DNA of 64,000 nucleotides from Marinomonas sp. THO17 (GCF_040436405.1 NZ_AP031575.1:1492501-1556500); one strand, 5' to 3'; numbered from the stretch's first letter, positions 1-9,783 are shown. Notes: generated by a model not told the origin, from the sequence alone. Translations and numbers: made by a program.

Positions 1-712
1 GAATATTATGCTTTATCGCAGTCTCACGCATGGTACGTTTAAAGACAAATACCTGATCGGCAAGATCAAGTGGATCACCATGCAAAAAGTTAATCTCCAT
101 TTGCGCCGCGCCAGATTCATGAATTAGAGTATCTACGTCCAAATCCTGTGCTTCACAATAGGCGTAAAGAGTGTCTATAACAGGATTAAACTCATTTGCA
201 GCATCAATACTATAAGACCGACGTGCGGTCTCGCGACGTCCCGAACGCCCTTCTGCAGGTTTAAGTTCGTAATCCGGATCTTTATTCTTTTGTACCAAAT
301 AAAACTCCATTTCTGGTGCAATAACCGGGCGTAATCCTTCCTTTTCATACAAGGCCAATACATGGCGCAAAATAGTTCTGCTGTACAAAGGATGAGGATT
401 GCCTTCAGAATCATAACAATCATTAATTAACTGTGCCGTTGGTTCATCTGCCCAAGGCACAATTCGTAAGGTATTCGTATCTGGTACTAAAATCATGTCC
501 CGATCACGGGCATCGACAATATCATAGTGGTTATACGCCCAGTCTCCCGTCACGCTTTGTACCAAAACAGTTTCAGGCAAGCGACCTTCTTTTTCAGCCA
601 AAAATTTTCGCGTCGGATAAAACTTACCTCGCGCATTCCCCGTCATATCTGACAGTAAGGACTCAATTTCTGTAATTGCATTTTTTTTAAGGAAATCCTC
701 TAGGACACCCAT
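1..712 (-). CDS. puuA: Glutamine-synthetase-family gamma-glutamylputrescine ligase, 3' part missing
   Basis: This reading frame stays open from an ATG at 712 to the window edge, so only about 237 N-terminal residues are visible. It is preceded by AGGTGA at a good distance. The visible part has the glutamine synthetase N-terminal beta-grasp region (LLSDMTGNARGKFYP) and the start of the catalytic domain with the metal-binding EMEFYLV strand and HESGAAQMEINFLHGDPL. This pattern is typical of the PuuA/SpuI branch, which joins glutamate to putrescine using ATP, rather than of GlnA. The divergent neighbour at 1027 is a PuuB-like oxidase, the next enzyme of the same pathway, which supports the call. 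The C-terminal catalytic loops lie outside the window. Confidence 0.85.
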   Translation of the reverse strand, partial: MGVLEDFLKKNAITEIESLLSDMTGNARGKFYPTRKFLAEKEGRLPETVLVQSVTGDWAYNHYDIVDARDRDMILVPDTNTLRIVPWADEPTAQLINDCYDSEGNPHPLYSRTILRHVLALYEKEGLRPVIAPEMEFYLVQKNKDPDYELKPAEGRSGRRETARRSYSIDAANEFNPVIDTLYAYCEAQDLDVDTLIHESGAAQMEINFLHGDPLDLADQVFVFKRTMRETAIKHNI

Positions 713-774
713 ATATCACCTTTTATAAAATCTCTATGGAAGGTCAAAAAAACGCTCTGTACTATCTTCTCAGG

Positions 775-809
775 CATATGACACTATTTTCAGACATATG
801 ACACTATTT
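775..809. repeat. Two direct repeats CATATGACACTATTT, 20-bp period, in the puuA/puuB divergent region
   Basis: The 15-mer CATATGACACTATTT occurs at 775-789 and again at 795-809, exactly 20 bp apart (about two helical turns). It sits 60-100 bp upstream of the puuA-like start. The spacing and position suggest a tandem operator for a regulator of putrescine genes, possibly the TetR protein encoded at 2339; this is inference. The rest of the 314-bp gap (713-1026) is AT-rich promoter DNA. It also holds an inverted pair ATCATTA (871-877) / TAATGAT (896-902), and no further gene was seen. Confidence 0.5.
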
Positions 810-1026
810 ACAAAAAAACCGTCAGAGTGTTTTTCTTATCGAGCAGTTCATTCAGTAAACAAAAAACCGAATCATTACTCGAATTAAACCCTATTTAATG
901 ATCGAATAAAAATCAACAAAAATTTAAAAACGTGACTCTAATAGGCAAAAAGTCGTTTTTTTAATTGAATTATTATTCGGCTTTCATTAGATTTCATTGC
1001 TAAATTGTTTGCCTAGGGAACACCTT

Positions 1027-2310
1027 ATGAAAAACCATGGATTTGAAGCGTCTTACTACGCCAATACAGTCAATCAAACCCTAAGTTTTCCTTCATTAGG
1101 TAGCGATATGGAAACGGACGTCTGCATTATAGGTGGAGGTTACACAGGGCTGTCCGCGGCACTTCATCTCTCTCAACAAGGTTATCGAGTCATTTTACTG
1201 GAAGCACACCTTATTGGCTCTGGCGCTTCTGGGCGTAATGGTGGTCAAATTTGCCAAGGTCACAACATGAGTCATCAGGCAATCGCAAAACGCACTAACA
1301 AAACAGTAGCAGATAAACTCTGGCAGCTGTCGATTGACTCCGTTGACTTGGTTAAACAGCTCATTAAAGAACACCAGATTGACTGTGATTTCAAAACTGG
1401 CGTCCTACATGTGGCCGCAAAATCGTCTCACATTAATGAGATAAAAGAAGCCGTTGACTACAAAAATACCATCCTAGGCTACGATAAAATTCACTACCTT
1501 GATAGACAGAGTGTCGCCGCAAAACTAGGCACTGAAAAATTTCACGCTGGCGAATTTTATCAAGACGGTGGGCATCTTCATCCCCTTAATTTTGCCCTTG
1601 GTCTTGCTAAAGCGGCACACAATAAAGGTGCTAAGATTTTTGAACACACTAAAGTATTAAGTTACTCAGCCGGTGAAAATCCCAGCGTAAAAACGGCAAA
1701 AGGCACGGTGAAAGCCAACTACCTGTTATTCGCATGCAATGGCTATCTCGGCAAGCTTAACCAGCAAGCGGCCAAAAAGATCATGCCGATTAACAACTTC
1801 ATTATTGCTACCGAACCACTAGCAGACGAAGTGGTTAATCACATTAATCCTGACGATCTTGCTGTCGCGGATTCCAAATTTGTTATCAATTATTTTCGTT
1901 TATCCGCAGACAAGCGTATGTTGTGGGGCGGTGGCGAAAACTACAGGTCACGATTTCCAAAAGACATTGCTGCATTTGTACAAAAGCACATGCTATCTGT
2001 CTATCCCGAATTACAATCCAGCAAAATCGATTTCAGCTGGGGCGGCACCTTAGCCATCACGCTCAACCGAATGCCGTATTTTGCTCACCAAGAAAAAAAT
2101 GTCTTTGTGGCCCAAGGTTACTCAGGACACGGTGTCGCATTGGCAACGTTTGCAGGCAAACTGATTAGTGAAGCCATCGCAGGAACCGCAGAGCGTTTTG
2201 ATCTGTTTGCTGAAATCCCAACGGCCAATTTCCCAGGAGGCACTCTGTTACGTTGGCCGGGCTTAGTCGCAGGTATGTTGTATTACTCACTTAGAGATAG
2301 GTTATCCTAA
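1027..2310 (+). CDS. puuB: FAD-dependent gamma-glutamylputrescine oxidase
   Basis: A 427-residue flavoprotein of the DAO/PuuB (OrdL) family, which oxidises the amine of gamma-glutamylputrescine. The FAD-binding Rossmann motif CIIGGGYTGLSAALHL is near residues 43-58, followed by the family-typical GSGASGRNGGQICQGH. The C-terminal flavin site is seen as GYSGHGVALATFAGKL. The length matches the E. coli enzyme (426 aa). The ATG at 1027 is chosen over an in-frame TTG at 997 because AGGGA precedes it at normal spacing and the family N-terminus fits. It is divergent from the puuA-like gene and 28 bp ahead of a TetR gene in the same direction. Confidence 0.9.
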   Translation: MKNHGFEASYYANTVNQTLSFPSLGSDMETDVCIIGGGYTGLSAALHLSQQGYRVILLEAHLIGSGASGRNGGQICQGHNMSHQAIAKRTNKTVADKLWQLSIDSVDLVKQLIKEHQIDCDFKTGVLHVAAKSSHINEIKEAVDYKNTILGYDKIHYLDRQSVAAKLGTEKFHAGEFYQDGGHLHPLNFALGLAKAAHNKGAKIFEHTKVLSYSAGENPSVKTAKGTVKANYLLFACNGYLGKLNQQAAKKIMPINNFIIATEPLADEVVNHINPDDLAVADSKFVINYFRLSADKRMLWGGGENYRSRFPKDIAAFVQKHMLSVYPELQSSKIDFSWGGTLAITLNRMPYFAHQEKNVFVAQGYSGHGVALATFAGKLISEAIAGTAERFDLFAEIPTANFPGGTLLRWPGLVAGMLYYSLRDRLS

Positions 2311-2338
2311 CAAGCGACACATGAGGTAAAAGAATCCT

Positions 2339-3004
2339 ATGACGCCACCCCGTAAAACTCAGCAACTTGATGAGATCACACAAAACTTGTCACCACGCAG
2401 CGAACCGGTACAAAACCGCTCTATTCGCCGTTCAAAACAAATTATTGATGTGACCGCTGAGCTCTTGGAGCGCGTTGGCTTAGATGAACTGAACACCATT
2501 ATCATTGCCAAAGAAGTGGGCATTTCTATTGGCTCTCTCTATCACTACTTTCCCAACAAATACGCCATTCTGTATGCCATGGGCACCCGTTGGCTAGACA
2601 GCATCGAAAGCGTGTTCACAGAAGTCCATCAATGGCCCCTTGAACATCTGGCGGTAAACGATCTGATCGACAAAATATTGGCAATCCACCTCAAAACCTA
2701 TAAGAAACAAAAAGCCATTCTTGCCCTAGTGCAAGCCATGTTTTCCGTCAAAGAACTCAGAGAATTAGATGAAAAGCATGACGAATTGGTCATCAACCAA
2801 ATGTCCGATGTCTTTAAACGAATTGGTATTCAATGCCATATTCGGGAAAGAGAACGTATCGCACGCCTCTACCTTGAAGTGACCCACAGCACCTTTCTTG
2901 TCGTGGTAAATCAAAATGAACAAAGAGCGAAACGCACTTTGGCTGACTTAAAGCGTATGATAGAAAGCTTATTTCATTACCATCTAGCGGCAAAAGAAAG
3001 TTAA
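2339..3004 (+). CDS. TetR/AcrR-family transcriptional regulator
   Basis: 221 residues with an N-terminal helix-turn-helix. RSKQIIDVTAELLERVG leads into the recognition segment AKEVGISIGSLYHYFPNKYAIL (about residues 57-78), typical of TetR proteins. The C-terminal ligand-binding part is helical and diverged. It starts 28 bp after the puuB-like gene with GAGG upstream, so it is probably co-transcribed. The position suggests control of the putrescine genes by a polyamine intermediate; the ligand is not evident from the sequence. Confidence 0.85.
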   Translation: MTPPRKTQQLDEITQNLSPRSEPVQNRSIRRSKQIIDVTAELLERVGLDELNTIIIAKEVGISIGSLYHYFPNKYAILYAMGTRWLDSIESVFTEVHQWPLEHLAVNDLIDKILAIHLKTYKKQKAILALVQAMFSVKELRELDEKHDELVINQMSDVFKRIGIQCHIRERERIARLYLEVTHSTFLVVVNQNEQRAKRTLADLKRMIESLFHYHLAAKES

Positions 3005-3093
3005 CAAGACTACAAATATCACTATGTTTATCTTTATAGGAAATCACGACTCATTCAGCGCATTTACGGCTCATGTTCAAACCTAATAAGAGG

Positions 3094-5559
3094 CTATAAC
3101 CTCACGCGCTTTTTCAGCTTACCCACTTTCTCAATCGCGTCTTCTAAGCCTTGATCCGCCGCGAGTTTATACCAATGATAGGCTTGCTCTTGGTCTTTGG
3201 GCACAGCATAGCCAAACTCATAAAAAATCCCCAAGTTAAACTGGCCTTGCTTTTCGCCCTGCTCGGCTGCTTTTGAATACCATGCAAACGCAGTGGTTAG
3301 GTTTTTCTTTACCCCCTGTCCATTTTCATAGGCAAAACCGACATTCACTTGTGCAGAGGAGTAACCTTGCTGAGCGGACTTTAAAAACCATTCATAAGCA
3401 ATCGCATGGTCCTTTTCAACACCTTTACCATCAGTATAAAAGACCCCCATTTTATATTGTGCATATTGGTCGCCTTGTTGTGCTGCTTTTAGGTACCAGT
3501 TTAGCGCTTCATTATTATTTTGCTCTACGCCCAGACCATATTCGTAGCTATAAGCTAAGCTATATTGCGCCCTACCATAACCTTGTTGCGCTGCTTTTTG
3601 ATACCAGTAAACAGCCATCTGATAATCTTGTTCTCCCCCTACTCCCTCATCATAAAGGTCGGCGAGATTCGCTTGCGCATACATGTAGTCTTTATCGGCT
3701 GCCTTTTGGTACCAATCTCTTGCGTACTGATAATTTTGTTCCACCCCCAAGCCTTCTTCGTACATATGGGCAAGATTATTCTGCGCTCTTAGATTACCTT
3801 GCTGCGCCGCTAAGAGATACCAGTGGGCGGCTTGACGATAGTCTTGCAATACGCCCATTCCCTTTTGATAAACATAGCCTAAATTCACTTGAGCAGGCGC
3901 ATAGCCTCGTTGAGCCGCTTCATCATAAAAATGAGCGGCTTTCACAAGATCCTTGGTAACCCCAAGCCCTTGCTCATAAAAATACCCAAGGTTAGTCAAG
4001 GCACGGCGGTTACCTAATTGCGCGGCTTTTTCATACCAATGAAGCGCAATGTTATAATCTTGCTCGACCCCAATGCCTTGATCGTAGAAATAACCAAGAT
4101 TAACTTGCGCATAAGCATAATTTTGCTCTGCCGCTTTAGCATACCAATATCTAGCTTGTTGGAAATCCTGTTTGACGGAAAAACCATTTTCGTAGAAAAA
4201 GCCCAAATTCGCCTGCGCTTTTACTTCCCCCAATGCAGCCGCCTGCCGAAACCATTTCTCGGCTTCTTGATAACTTTGCTTCACCCCTAAACCGTCTCTT
4301 AACAAGTAACCAAGATTACTCTGAGACGAAGCATGTCCTTTGTTCGCAGCCAGTAAATACCATTTCGCCGCTTGCTCATAACTTTGTTCAACTCCCGAAC
4401 CTTCTTCATACATAACGCCGAGATTGTTTTGCGCATAAATATTGCCTTGATCAGCCGCTAACTGATACCAAGACACCGCCAGCTTATCGTTCTCTGGTAC
4501 ACCAATACCATCATCATAAAGATACCCCATGACATTTTGCGCCGGGGCATAATCTTGTTGTGCCGCTTTCAAATACCACTCACGGGCCATATCATAATCT
4601 TGCTCAACCCCTAAGCCTTTACGATACAAGGTTGCCAAACTGTATTGACCATTCATGTCACCCTGCTCTGCCGCATTACGGTACCAAGCTTCCGCTTTGT
4701 TATAATCTTGGTTAACTCCTAAGCCTGTCTCATAAAGATAACCAAGGTTCACTTGTGCTCGGGCAAAATTGCGACTCGCCGCTTCTTGATACCAATAAAA
4801 CGCCTGAGCATAATCCTGTTCAACACCCTTTCCCTCTTCATACAAATAACCTAAATTGGTCTGCGAATAATAGTCGCCTTCTTGTGCCGCGATGCGATAA
4901 AAGTCGGCTGCTTTAGAGAAGCTTTGTTCAACACCCAAACCATTTTCATGTAAATAACCTAGATGGGCATTGGCCACATATTCCTTATGATCCGCTGCCT
5001 TTTGATACCAGAAAAGAGCTTGTTGATAATCCACAGACATTCCCATGCCATACTGATACAGATAAGCTAAATTAAATTCAGCGCTGCCATAGCCTTGCGC
5101 GGCTGCCAATTCATACCAATACTTAGCTTTTGAATAATCTTGCTCTATTTTTGACGCACCTTCATACCACCAACCGAGATTATTTTGCGCTTCTGCCAAT
5201 CCTGATTCGGCTGCCAAGGTCATCCACTTAAGCGCCAAGTTCATATCTTCGGCCACTTGCTTTTCACCAAACAGCATTCTGGCCAAATACATTTGCGCTT
5301 GCGCATCACCTTGCTCAGCCGCCGCCAGACAAAATGGCAACGCCTTAACATAGGCTTCACTATCGTATTTGAAATAACATTGTCCAGACTGAGATACGAG
5401 AACCTGATCAGCCACCATATCCTGAGTTATTTGTGGAAGAGGCTCGATCACAGGCTGAGATGGCTTACTGACACAAGCACTCAACACCAACAGGCACAGG
5501 GAAAAAAGAACCCAAACAGAGAAAAAACGTGACAACGAGCGCAGTTTGAGGTGAAGCAT
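3094..5559 (-). CDS. Sel1-repeat lipoprotein with 20 tandem repeats
   Basis: 821 residues. The N-terminus is a lipoprotein signal peptide with lipobox LSAC, giving lipidation at Cys29. After a spacer to about residue 84, I count 20 consecutive 36-residue Sel1/TPR-like units of the form AQxNLGxxYxxGxGVxxDxxxAxxWYxxAAxQG, plus a short partial 21st unit. Repeats of this kind form an alpha-helical solenoid that binds proteins. No catalytic domain is present. The protein is probably anchored in the envelope facing the periplasm or cell surface. AGGAAA precedes the ATG. It is convergent with the TetR gene and looks monocistronic. Function unknown. Confidence 0.88.
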   Translation of the reverse strand: MLHLKLRSLSRFFSVWVLFSLCLLVLSACVSKPSQPVIEPLPQITQDMVADQVLVSQSGQCYFKYDSEAYVKALPFCLAAAEQGDAQAQMYLARMLFGEKQVAEDMNLALKWMTLAAESGLAEAQNNLGWWYEGASKIEQDYSKAKYWYELAAAQGYGSAEFNLAYLYQYGMGMSVDYQQALFWYQKAADHKEYVANAHLGYLHENGLGVEQSFSKAADFYRIAAQEGDYYSQTNLGYLYEEGKGVEQDYAQAFYWYQEAASRNFARAQVNLGYLYETGLGVNQDYNKAEAWYRNAAEQGDMNGQYSLATLYRKGLGVEQDYDMAREWYLKAAQQDYAPAQNVMGYLYDDGIGVPENDKLAVSWYQLAADQGNIYAQNNLGVMYEEGSGVEQSYEQAAKWYLLAANKGHASSQSNLGYLLRDGLGVKQSYQEAEKWFRQAAALGEVKAQANLGFFYENGFSVKQDFQQARYWYAKAAEQNYAYAQVNLGYFYDQGIGVEQDYNIALHWYEKAAQLGNRRALTNLGYFYEQGLGVTKDLVKAAHFYDEAAQRGYAPAQVNLGYVYQKGMGVLQDYRQAAHWYLLAAQQGNLRAQNNLAHMYEEGLGVEQNYQYARDWYQKAADKDYMYAQANLADLYDEGVGGEQDYQMAVYWYQKAAQQGYGRAQYSLAYSYEYGLGVEQNNNEALNWYLKAAQQGDQYAQYKMGVFYTDGKGVEKDHAIAYEWFLKSAQQGYSSAQVNVGFAYENGQGVKKNLTTAFAWYSKAAEQGEKQGQFNLGIFYEFGYAVPKDQEQAYHWYKLAADQGLEDAIEKVGKLKKRVRL

Positions 5560-5777
5560 TACATTTCCTTGCTAATCTGATTCACACTTCCATGAAAAGA
5601 AGCTTTACCATTTTTAATGAGGATTTATCCTAAACACAATACCTCAAGCGAAAGAAAATATTGAATGTTGAATATGACAAAGTCTGCAAGCGCTCTTGTT
5701 GAGCCTTTCAATGAAGCAAAATAATAGGAAGGTAAGGGACAGCCCACTCATGTTGGTCAATTCGGCTACAAAAGAAA

Positions 5778-5801
5778 AAGAGGCGAAACATGCCGCCTCT
5801 T
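5778..5801 (-). terminator. Rho-independent terminator after the first TRAP operon
   Basis: Inverted repeat AAGAGGCG (5778-5785) / CGCCTCTT (5794-5801) with an 8-nt loop. Read on the minus strand it is followed by TTTTTCTTTTG, and it lies 21 bp downstream of the dctP stop codon. Confidence 0.8.
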
Positions 5802-5822
5802 GAATTGGACTCGCTTTAAGGC

Positions 5823-6893
5823 TTATTTCAAATCCGCGTCGTATTCCGCCTGAATTTTTTGTTCAGCCGCTTTCGCCGCGTCGTTGAGGAGCTTGTACCA
5901 CTTTTCGCCGTCTTGAATGTTTTCTTGGAACCAAGCGTAAACAGGTTCAGCGGCTTTAGCGAACTGCTCTTTCTCTGCTGGAGTAGGTACATATAATTCG
6001 CCGCCTGCTTCAGCGAAAGCTTGATATGCGGTAATGGACTTACGCTTTGGCGAAGCAAAGGTAGCTTGCTGCAACGCCGAGAAACCATCAACTACAACGC
6101 GACGTAAGTCATCTGGCATAGCCATAAAGACTTCATTGTTCATGTACCACAAGGCAGACATATATGCATGGCCGTCTAGAGTAACGTGTTTTAATCCTGC
6201 ATCAGTAAACTTCATACCCATGATGTCAGTAATGCCGTTTTTAGAGCCTTCTACTACGCCAGTTTGCAACGAAGTAAACAAGTCACCCCATGGAATCGGT
6301 GTCGGGCTCGCACCTAACGAACGTACTAGTTCCTGCGGTAGATCTGACACCACGGTACGAATCTTCAGCCCCTCTAGGTCTTCAGGTGTTTTCACCGTAC
6401 GTTGAGTGTTGGCAAAGTTACGCCAGCCACCAGTATTACCTATGGTCATCAAGCGAACAGTATCCCCTGAGTCTGCTAAGATTTGCGCACGTAGTTGACG
6501 AGTGAAATCCCCAGTGAATACTTCTTCTGCAACACGGTCATCACGCAATACATAAGGCAGATCCAGCACTTGTACATATGGATACATAGCTGAAGCACCG
6601 CCCGAGGTGGAAATATAAATGTCTACCGAACCGTACTCAACCGCTTCAAGACACTCAACACCATTGCCACAAAGCTGAGTTCCCATAAAGATATCAACGG
6701 CGATTTTGCCATTTGAATGGGATTCTACAAAGTCTTTAAAGACCACTAGGCCATCATAGTCTTCATCGTTCTCGTTGGAGTTTGCTACGGCGCGCAGATT
6801 AAAATCCGCTGCTTGTGCCAAGCCACTTAACATGACTCCAGCACCGATTAACGTCGCGGCAATTACACTATTTATTTTTGTTTTCGTGAACAT
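5823..6893 (-). CDS. TRAP transporter solute-binding protein (DctP family)
   Basis: 356 residues. It has a Sec signal peptide ending in SGLAQA (cleavage near residue 28), then a DctP fold. Seen are the conserved region GLKIRTVVSDLPQELVRSLG with the substrate-binding Arg, and SLQTGVVEGSKNG. DctP proteins bind organic acids or sugar acids in the periplasm. The ATG at 6893 is preferred over the longer frame to 6932 because AGAGGA lies just upstream and the signal peptide then starts normally. It is the last gene of the minus-strand set reductase-dctQ-dctM-dctP. The substrate cannot be read from sequence. Confidence 0.9.
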   Translation of the reverse strand: MFTKTKINSVIAATLIGAGVMLSGLAQAADFNLRAVANSNENDEDYDGLVVFKDFVESHSNGKIAVDIFMGTQLCGNGVECLEAVEYGSVDIYISTSGGASAMYPYVQVLDLPYVLRDDRVAEEVFTGDFTRQLRAQILADSGDTVRLMTIGNTGGWRNFANTQRTVKTPEDLEGLKIRTVVSDLPQELVRSLGASPTPIPWGDLFTSLQTGVVEGSKNGITDIMGMKFTDAGLKHVTLDGHAYMSALWYMNNEVFMAMPDDLRRVVVDGFSALQQATFASPKRKSITAYQAFAEAGGELYVPTPAEKEQFAKAAEPVYAWFQENIQDGEKWYKLLNDAAKAAEQKIQAEYDADLK

Positions 6894-6932
6894 GTAACAG
6901 TCCTCTTTAATGGTTTTGCTTTGCTTTTGCAC

Positions 6933-8225
6933 CTATCCAGCCACCAATCCGAGCATGCGTGGTAAAGTCATGGATAGAGATGGGAAAAAGGTCACCAAGA
7001 AGATCACTAAGACCTCCACGGCTAAGAAGGGCAGGATCGCCTTGGAAATGCTTTCGATACGCTCACCAGAAACACTGGACGCCACGAACAAGACTAAGCC
7101 CATGGGCGGTGTCGCCAACCCTACGGTCAAGTTGACACTCATGATGATGGCAAAGTGTACTGGGTCTATGCCTAAATTGATAAAAATTGGCCCTAAGATT
7201 GGTCCCAGGATAATAATGGCTGGACCGGCATCTAAGAACATACCCACCACAAATAACAGTAGGTTGATCAAGAACAACAACATCAATGGATTTTCACTGA
7301 TGCTCAGTACCCAGTCAGCCAAAATCTCAGCACTGTGGGACAAGCTCACCACTGTCTTAAACGCAATAGCGGAGCCAACCAACAAGAGCACCACAGCTGA
7401 AGCCTGCGCCCCCTTGATAAAAATGTCTGGCAGGTCTCTTAGCTTAACGGTTTTCATCACCCAAACACTGATGATCAAGGCATAAGCTGTTGCAATGGCA
7501 GAGGCTTCGGTTGGCGTGAAGATACCACCTATAATGCCCCCCAAGATGATCACAGGTGCAAACAGCGGAAAAATAGCATTGCGCGTCGCCGTACCACGCT
7601 GTTGCCAGGTTGATTTGGGACCAGCCACAGGAAAATCGTATTTCTTCGCCATCATAGCGATCATAATCATCAAGCCGCCACCAATCATGACCCCCGGCAC
7701 AAGACCCGCAGCAAACAGGGCAGCAACAGACACTTCCATGGTGTAAGCATAAATAATCATAATGCCAGACGGCGGAATGATGGGGCCAATGACAGAAGAC
7801 GCCGCGGTAATCGCGGTAGCAAACTTACGGCTGTAACCATTCTTCTCCATGGCTGGAATCATCATGGAACCTATGGCTGAGGTATCCGCCACCGCCGAGC
7901 CCGACAGGCCCGCAAACAACATACTGGAAAGCACGTTAACATGCGCCAAACCACCACGCACATGACCGATAAAAGCTTGTGAGAACTGCACTAGATTCAT
8001 GGTGATACCGCCACGGTTCATCAGCTCACCAGCTAGCATAAAGAATGGAATGGCCATCAAAGGAAAGGAATCAATGCCGTTATAAATATTGCGGAACAGT
8101 AAAGAAATGTCTCGTTCCATGCCCGTCACATAAAGCATGGCACCAGGTGCTGCCAACATGGCGAAAAACACCGGCATACCGATCAACAGCAAGACTAAAA
8201 ATAAAGGTAAAAACAGAGCTAACAT
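6933..8225 (-). CDS. TRAP transporter large permease (DctM family)
   Basis: 430 residues, almost entirely hydrophobic, with about 12 membrane segments. Typical DctM features include FPLMAIPFFMLAGELMNRGGI, the GSAVADTSAIGSMMIPAM loop and SVIGPIIPPSGIMIIYAY. It forms the ion-driven translocation subunit in the inner membrane, working with DctQ (8282) and DctP (5823). The gap of 56 bp to dctQ and 39 bp to dctP fits a single operon. Confidence 0.92.
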   Translation of the reverse strand: MLALFLPLFLVLLLIGMPVFFAMLAAPGAMLYVTGMERDISLLFRNIYNGIDSFPLMAIPFFMLAGELMNRGGITMNLVQFSQAFIGHVRGGLAHVNVLSSMLFAGLSGSAVADTSAIGSMMIPAMEKNGYSRKFATAITAASSVIGPIIPPSGIMIIYAYTMEVSVAALFAAGLVPGVMIGGGLMIMIAMMAKKYDFPVAGPKSTWQQRGTATRNAIFPLFAPVIILGGIIGGIFTPTEASAIATAYALIISVWVMKTVKLRDLPDIFIKGAQASAVVLLLVGSAIAFKTVVSLSHSAEILADWVLSISENPLMLLFLINLLLFVVGMFLDAGPAIIILGPILGPIFINLGIDPVHFAIIMSVNLTVGLATPPMGLVLFVASSVSGERIESISKAILPFLAVEVLVIFLVTFFPSLSMTLPRMLGLVAG

Positions 8226-8281
8226 AATGTGCGTCTCTTGTTATTATTGTTCTAAATAAGCGCCGTCAAACTGCGACCTGA

Positions 8282-8833
8282 CTATTCGGCAGGGGCATCC
8301 ACATCAACGTCAGCACCCAGGGCAAAATGCTTATGGCCAAGCAGGCAACCAATTTCCCGCAGACACAACTCGATATTTGCCAACAACATGGTGAAAAAAC
8401 ACACCGGCATAGCGAGGTAAATCCATGCACGAGAAATGTGAATCGAGGCCGCTCGAGAACGGAAACCTCGATCAAAGAAGTCGATACCCAACACTGTTAA
8501 TTTTACCAATACGGCTCCTGCGACCAGTAACAAGACCAATTTCAACACACTGGACGCTCGTTCAGGTAACGCGCTTAAAAACATATCAATAGCAACGAAT
8601 GAACCGCGTCGGTAGGCTTCTCCGGCTACCATTGCCATCATCCAAATCATCAAAGCACGCGCCGCTTCTTCCGGCCAAGGTAAAGCATTACCCAGCACAT
8701 AACGACAGAAGACTTGCAACAAAATCACACTGATCATCATTGCCACCAGCACCCAAGCGATGTTTCGCCCGATGCGGTTAAGCAGCATATTAATGGCGGT
8801 AAAGCAGGACACCAGCATTCTAAGAATGGCCAT
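8282..8833 (-). CDS. TRAP transporter small permease (DctQ family)
   Basis: 183 residues with four predicted membrane helices. The DctQ pattern is present: FCRYVLGNALPWPEEAARALMIW, then YRRGSFVAIDMFL. It partners with the DctM gene 56 bp downstream. AGGGAG precedes the ATG. The acidic C-terminal tail (residues about 168-183) is short and not conserved in the family. Confidence 0.9.
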   Translation of the reverse strand: MAILRMLVSCFTAINMLLNRIGRNIAWVLVAMMISVILLQVFCRYVLGNALPWPEEAARALMIWMMAMVAGEAYRRGSFVAIDMFLSALPERASSVLKLVLLLVAGAVLVKLTVLGIDFFDRGFRSRAASIHISRAWIYLAMPVCFFTMLLANIELCLREIGCLLGHKHFALGADVDVDAPAE

Positions 8834-8880
8834 GTGTTACTCCCTCATAAACCTATTGTTATTATTATCGTATGTTACCT

Positions 8881-9783
8881 TTAAGGGACTTCATGTCCGG
8901 CTGCCGCGGTCCAAAGCTCGAACCAAGTTTCACGGTCAATTTGAATATCCAAGATGCTTGAAAGATCTTTGATACGCTCAAGATTATTGGTTCCCACCAC
9001 TGGCAAAATATTCGCTGGGTGGGCTAACAACCAAGCTAAGGCAAGATGATCAGAGGATGCCCCCTGCTCTTTCCCTAAACGTTCAAACAAAGGTGTCAAA
9101 CGGCGAGTTTCAGGCGTATCAGCAAACAAAGCACCGCCACCTAGAGGCGACCATGCCATTGGCGTGATTTGATCTAACTGCATGGCACTCAAGCTACCAT
9201 TGGTAAAAGCGTCTCGCTGCAACAGGCTCATTTCCACTTGGTTTACCACAAGTGGATGACGCATATTGGCCTGCAATAAACGCCAATCCCAAACATCAAA
9301 GTTAGACACGCCCACAGCGCGAACTTTACCACTGTCTACTAAAGCATCTAACGCAGCGCCGGTTTCGGCAGCATTCATCAAGGGATCAGGGCGGTGAATT
9401 AATAATAAGTCTAGATAGTCTGTGTGAAGATTGTTAAGACTCTGTTCAACACTGGCTGTGATGTATTCAGCACTGGTGTCATAGAACTTCACTCGGCGGT
9501 CAGGGAACTTTTCTGACATCAGGGCAATGTCACATTTTGAAATAAGCTGCATCTTAGGACGCAGGTTAGGGTCTTGAGCTAAAGCTTGACCGAAAAGCTT
9601 TTCGCATTCGTAATCGCCATAAATATCTGCGTGGTCGAAGGTAGTAATGTCTTGCTCAAGACATAGGTCAATTTTCTTTCTAACATGAGCAAGTGACACA
9701 TCACTAGCGTCTGCTAAACGCCAAACACCGTAAACTAATCGGCTGAACTGCAGATCAGATTTGCCAATTTGAACCATTCGCAT
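8881..9783 (-). CDS. Aldo/keto reductase, YdhF-like
   Basis: 300 residues with the AKR (beta/alpha)8 barrel. The catalytic Tyr/Lys/His signature region reads FDHADIYGDYECEKLFGQAL, SKCD and LLLIHRPDPLM. The C-terminal NADPH-binding part is LPVVGTNNLERI. It resembles E. coli YdhF along its whole length, including the ending GHEVP. The ATG at 9783 (GGAGAG upstream) is chosen over a frame reaching 9888, which adds a low-complexity stretch absent from the family. It is the first gene of an operon with dctQMP, and a shared 19-bp motif lies 149 bp upstream. Physiological substrate unknown. Confidence 0.88.
   Translation of the reverse strand: MRMVQIGKSDLQFSRLVYGVWRLADASDVSLAHVRKKIDLCLEQDITTFDHADIYGDYECEKLFGQALAQDPNLRPKMQLISKCDIALMSEKFPDRRVKFYDTSAEYITASVEQSLNNLHTDYLDLLLIHRPDPLMNAAETGAALDALVDSGKVRAVGVSNFDVWDWRLLQANMRHPLVVNQVEMSLLQRDAFTNGSLSAMQLDQITPMAWSPLGGGALFADTPETRRLTPLFERLGKEQGASSDHLALAWLLAHPANILPVVGTNNLERIKDLSSILDIQIDRETWFELWTAAAGHEVP

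Noticed and set aside
3273..3959. Long plus-strand open frame of 228 codons
   Set aside because: It is antisense to the Sel1 repeat gene; the periodic repeats keep the opposite frame open.
6910..7485. Plus-strand frame of 191 codons, Lys/Thr/Met-rich
   Set aside because: It is the antisense shadow of the DctM permease; composition is low-complexity and no family pattern is seen.
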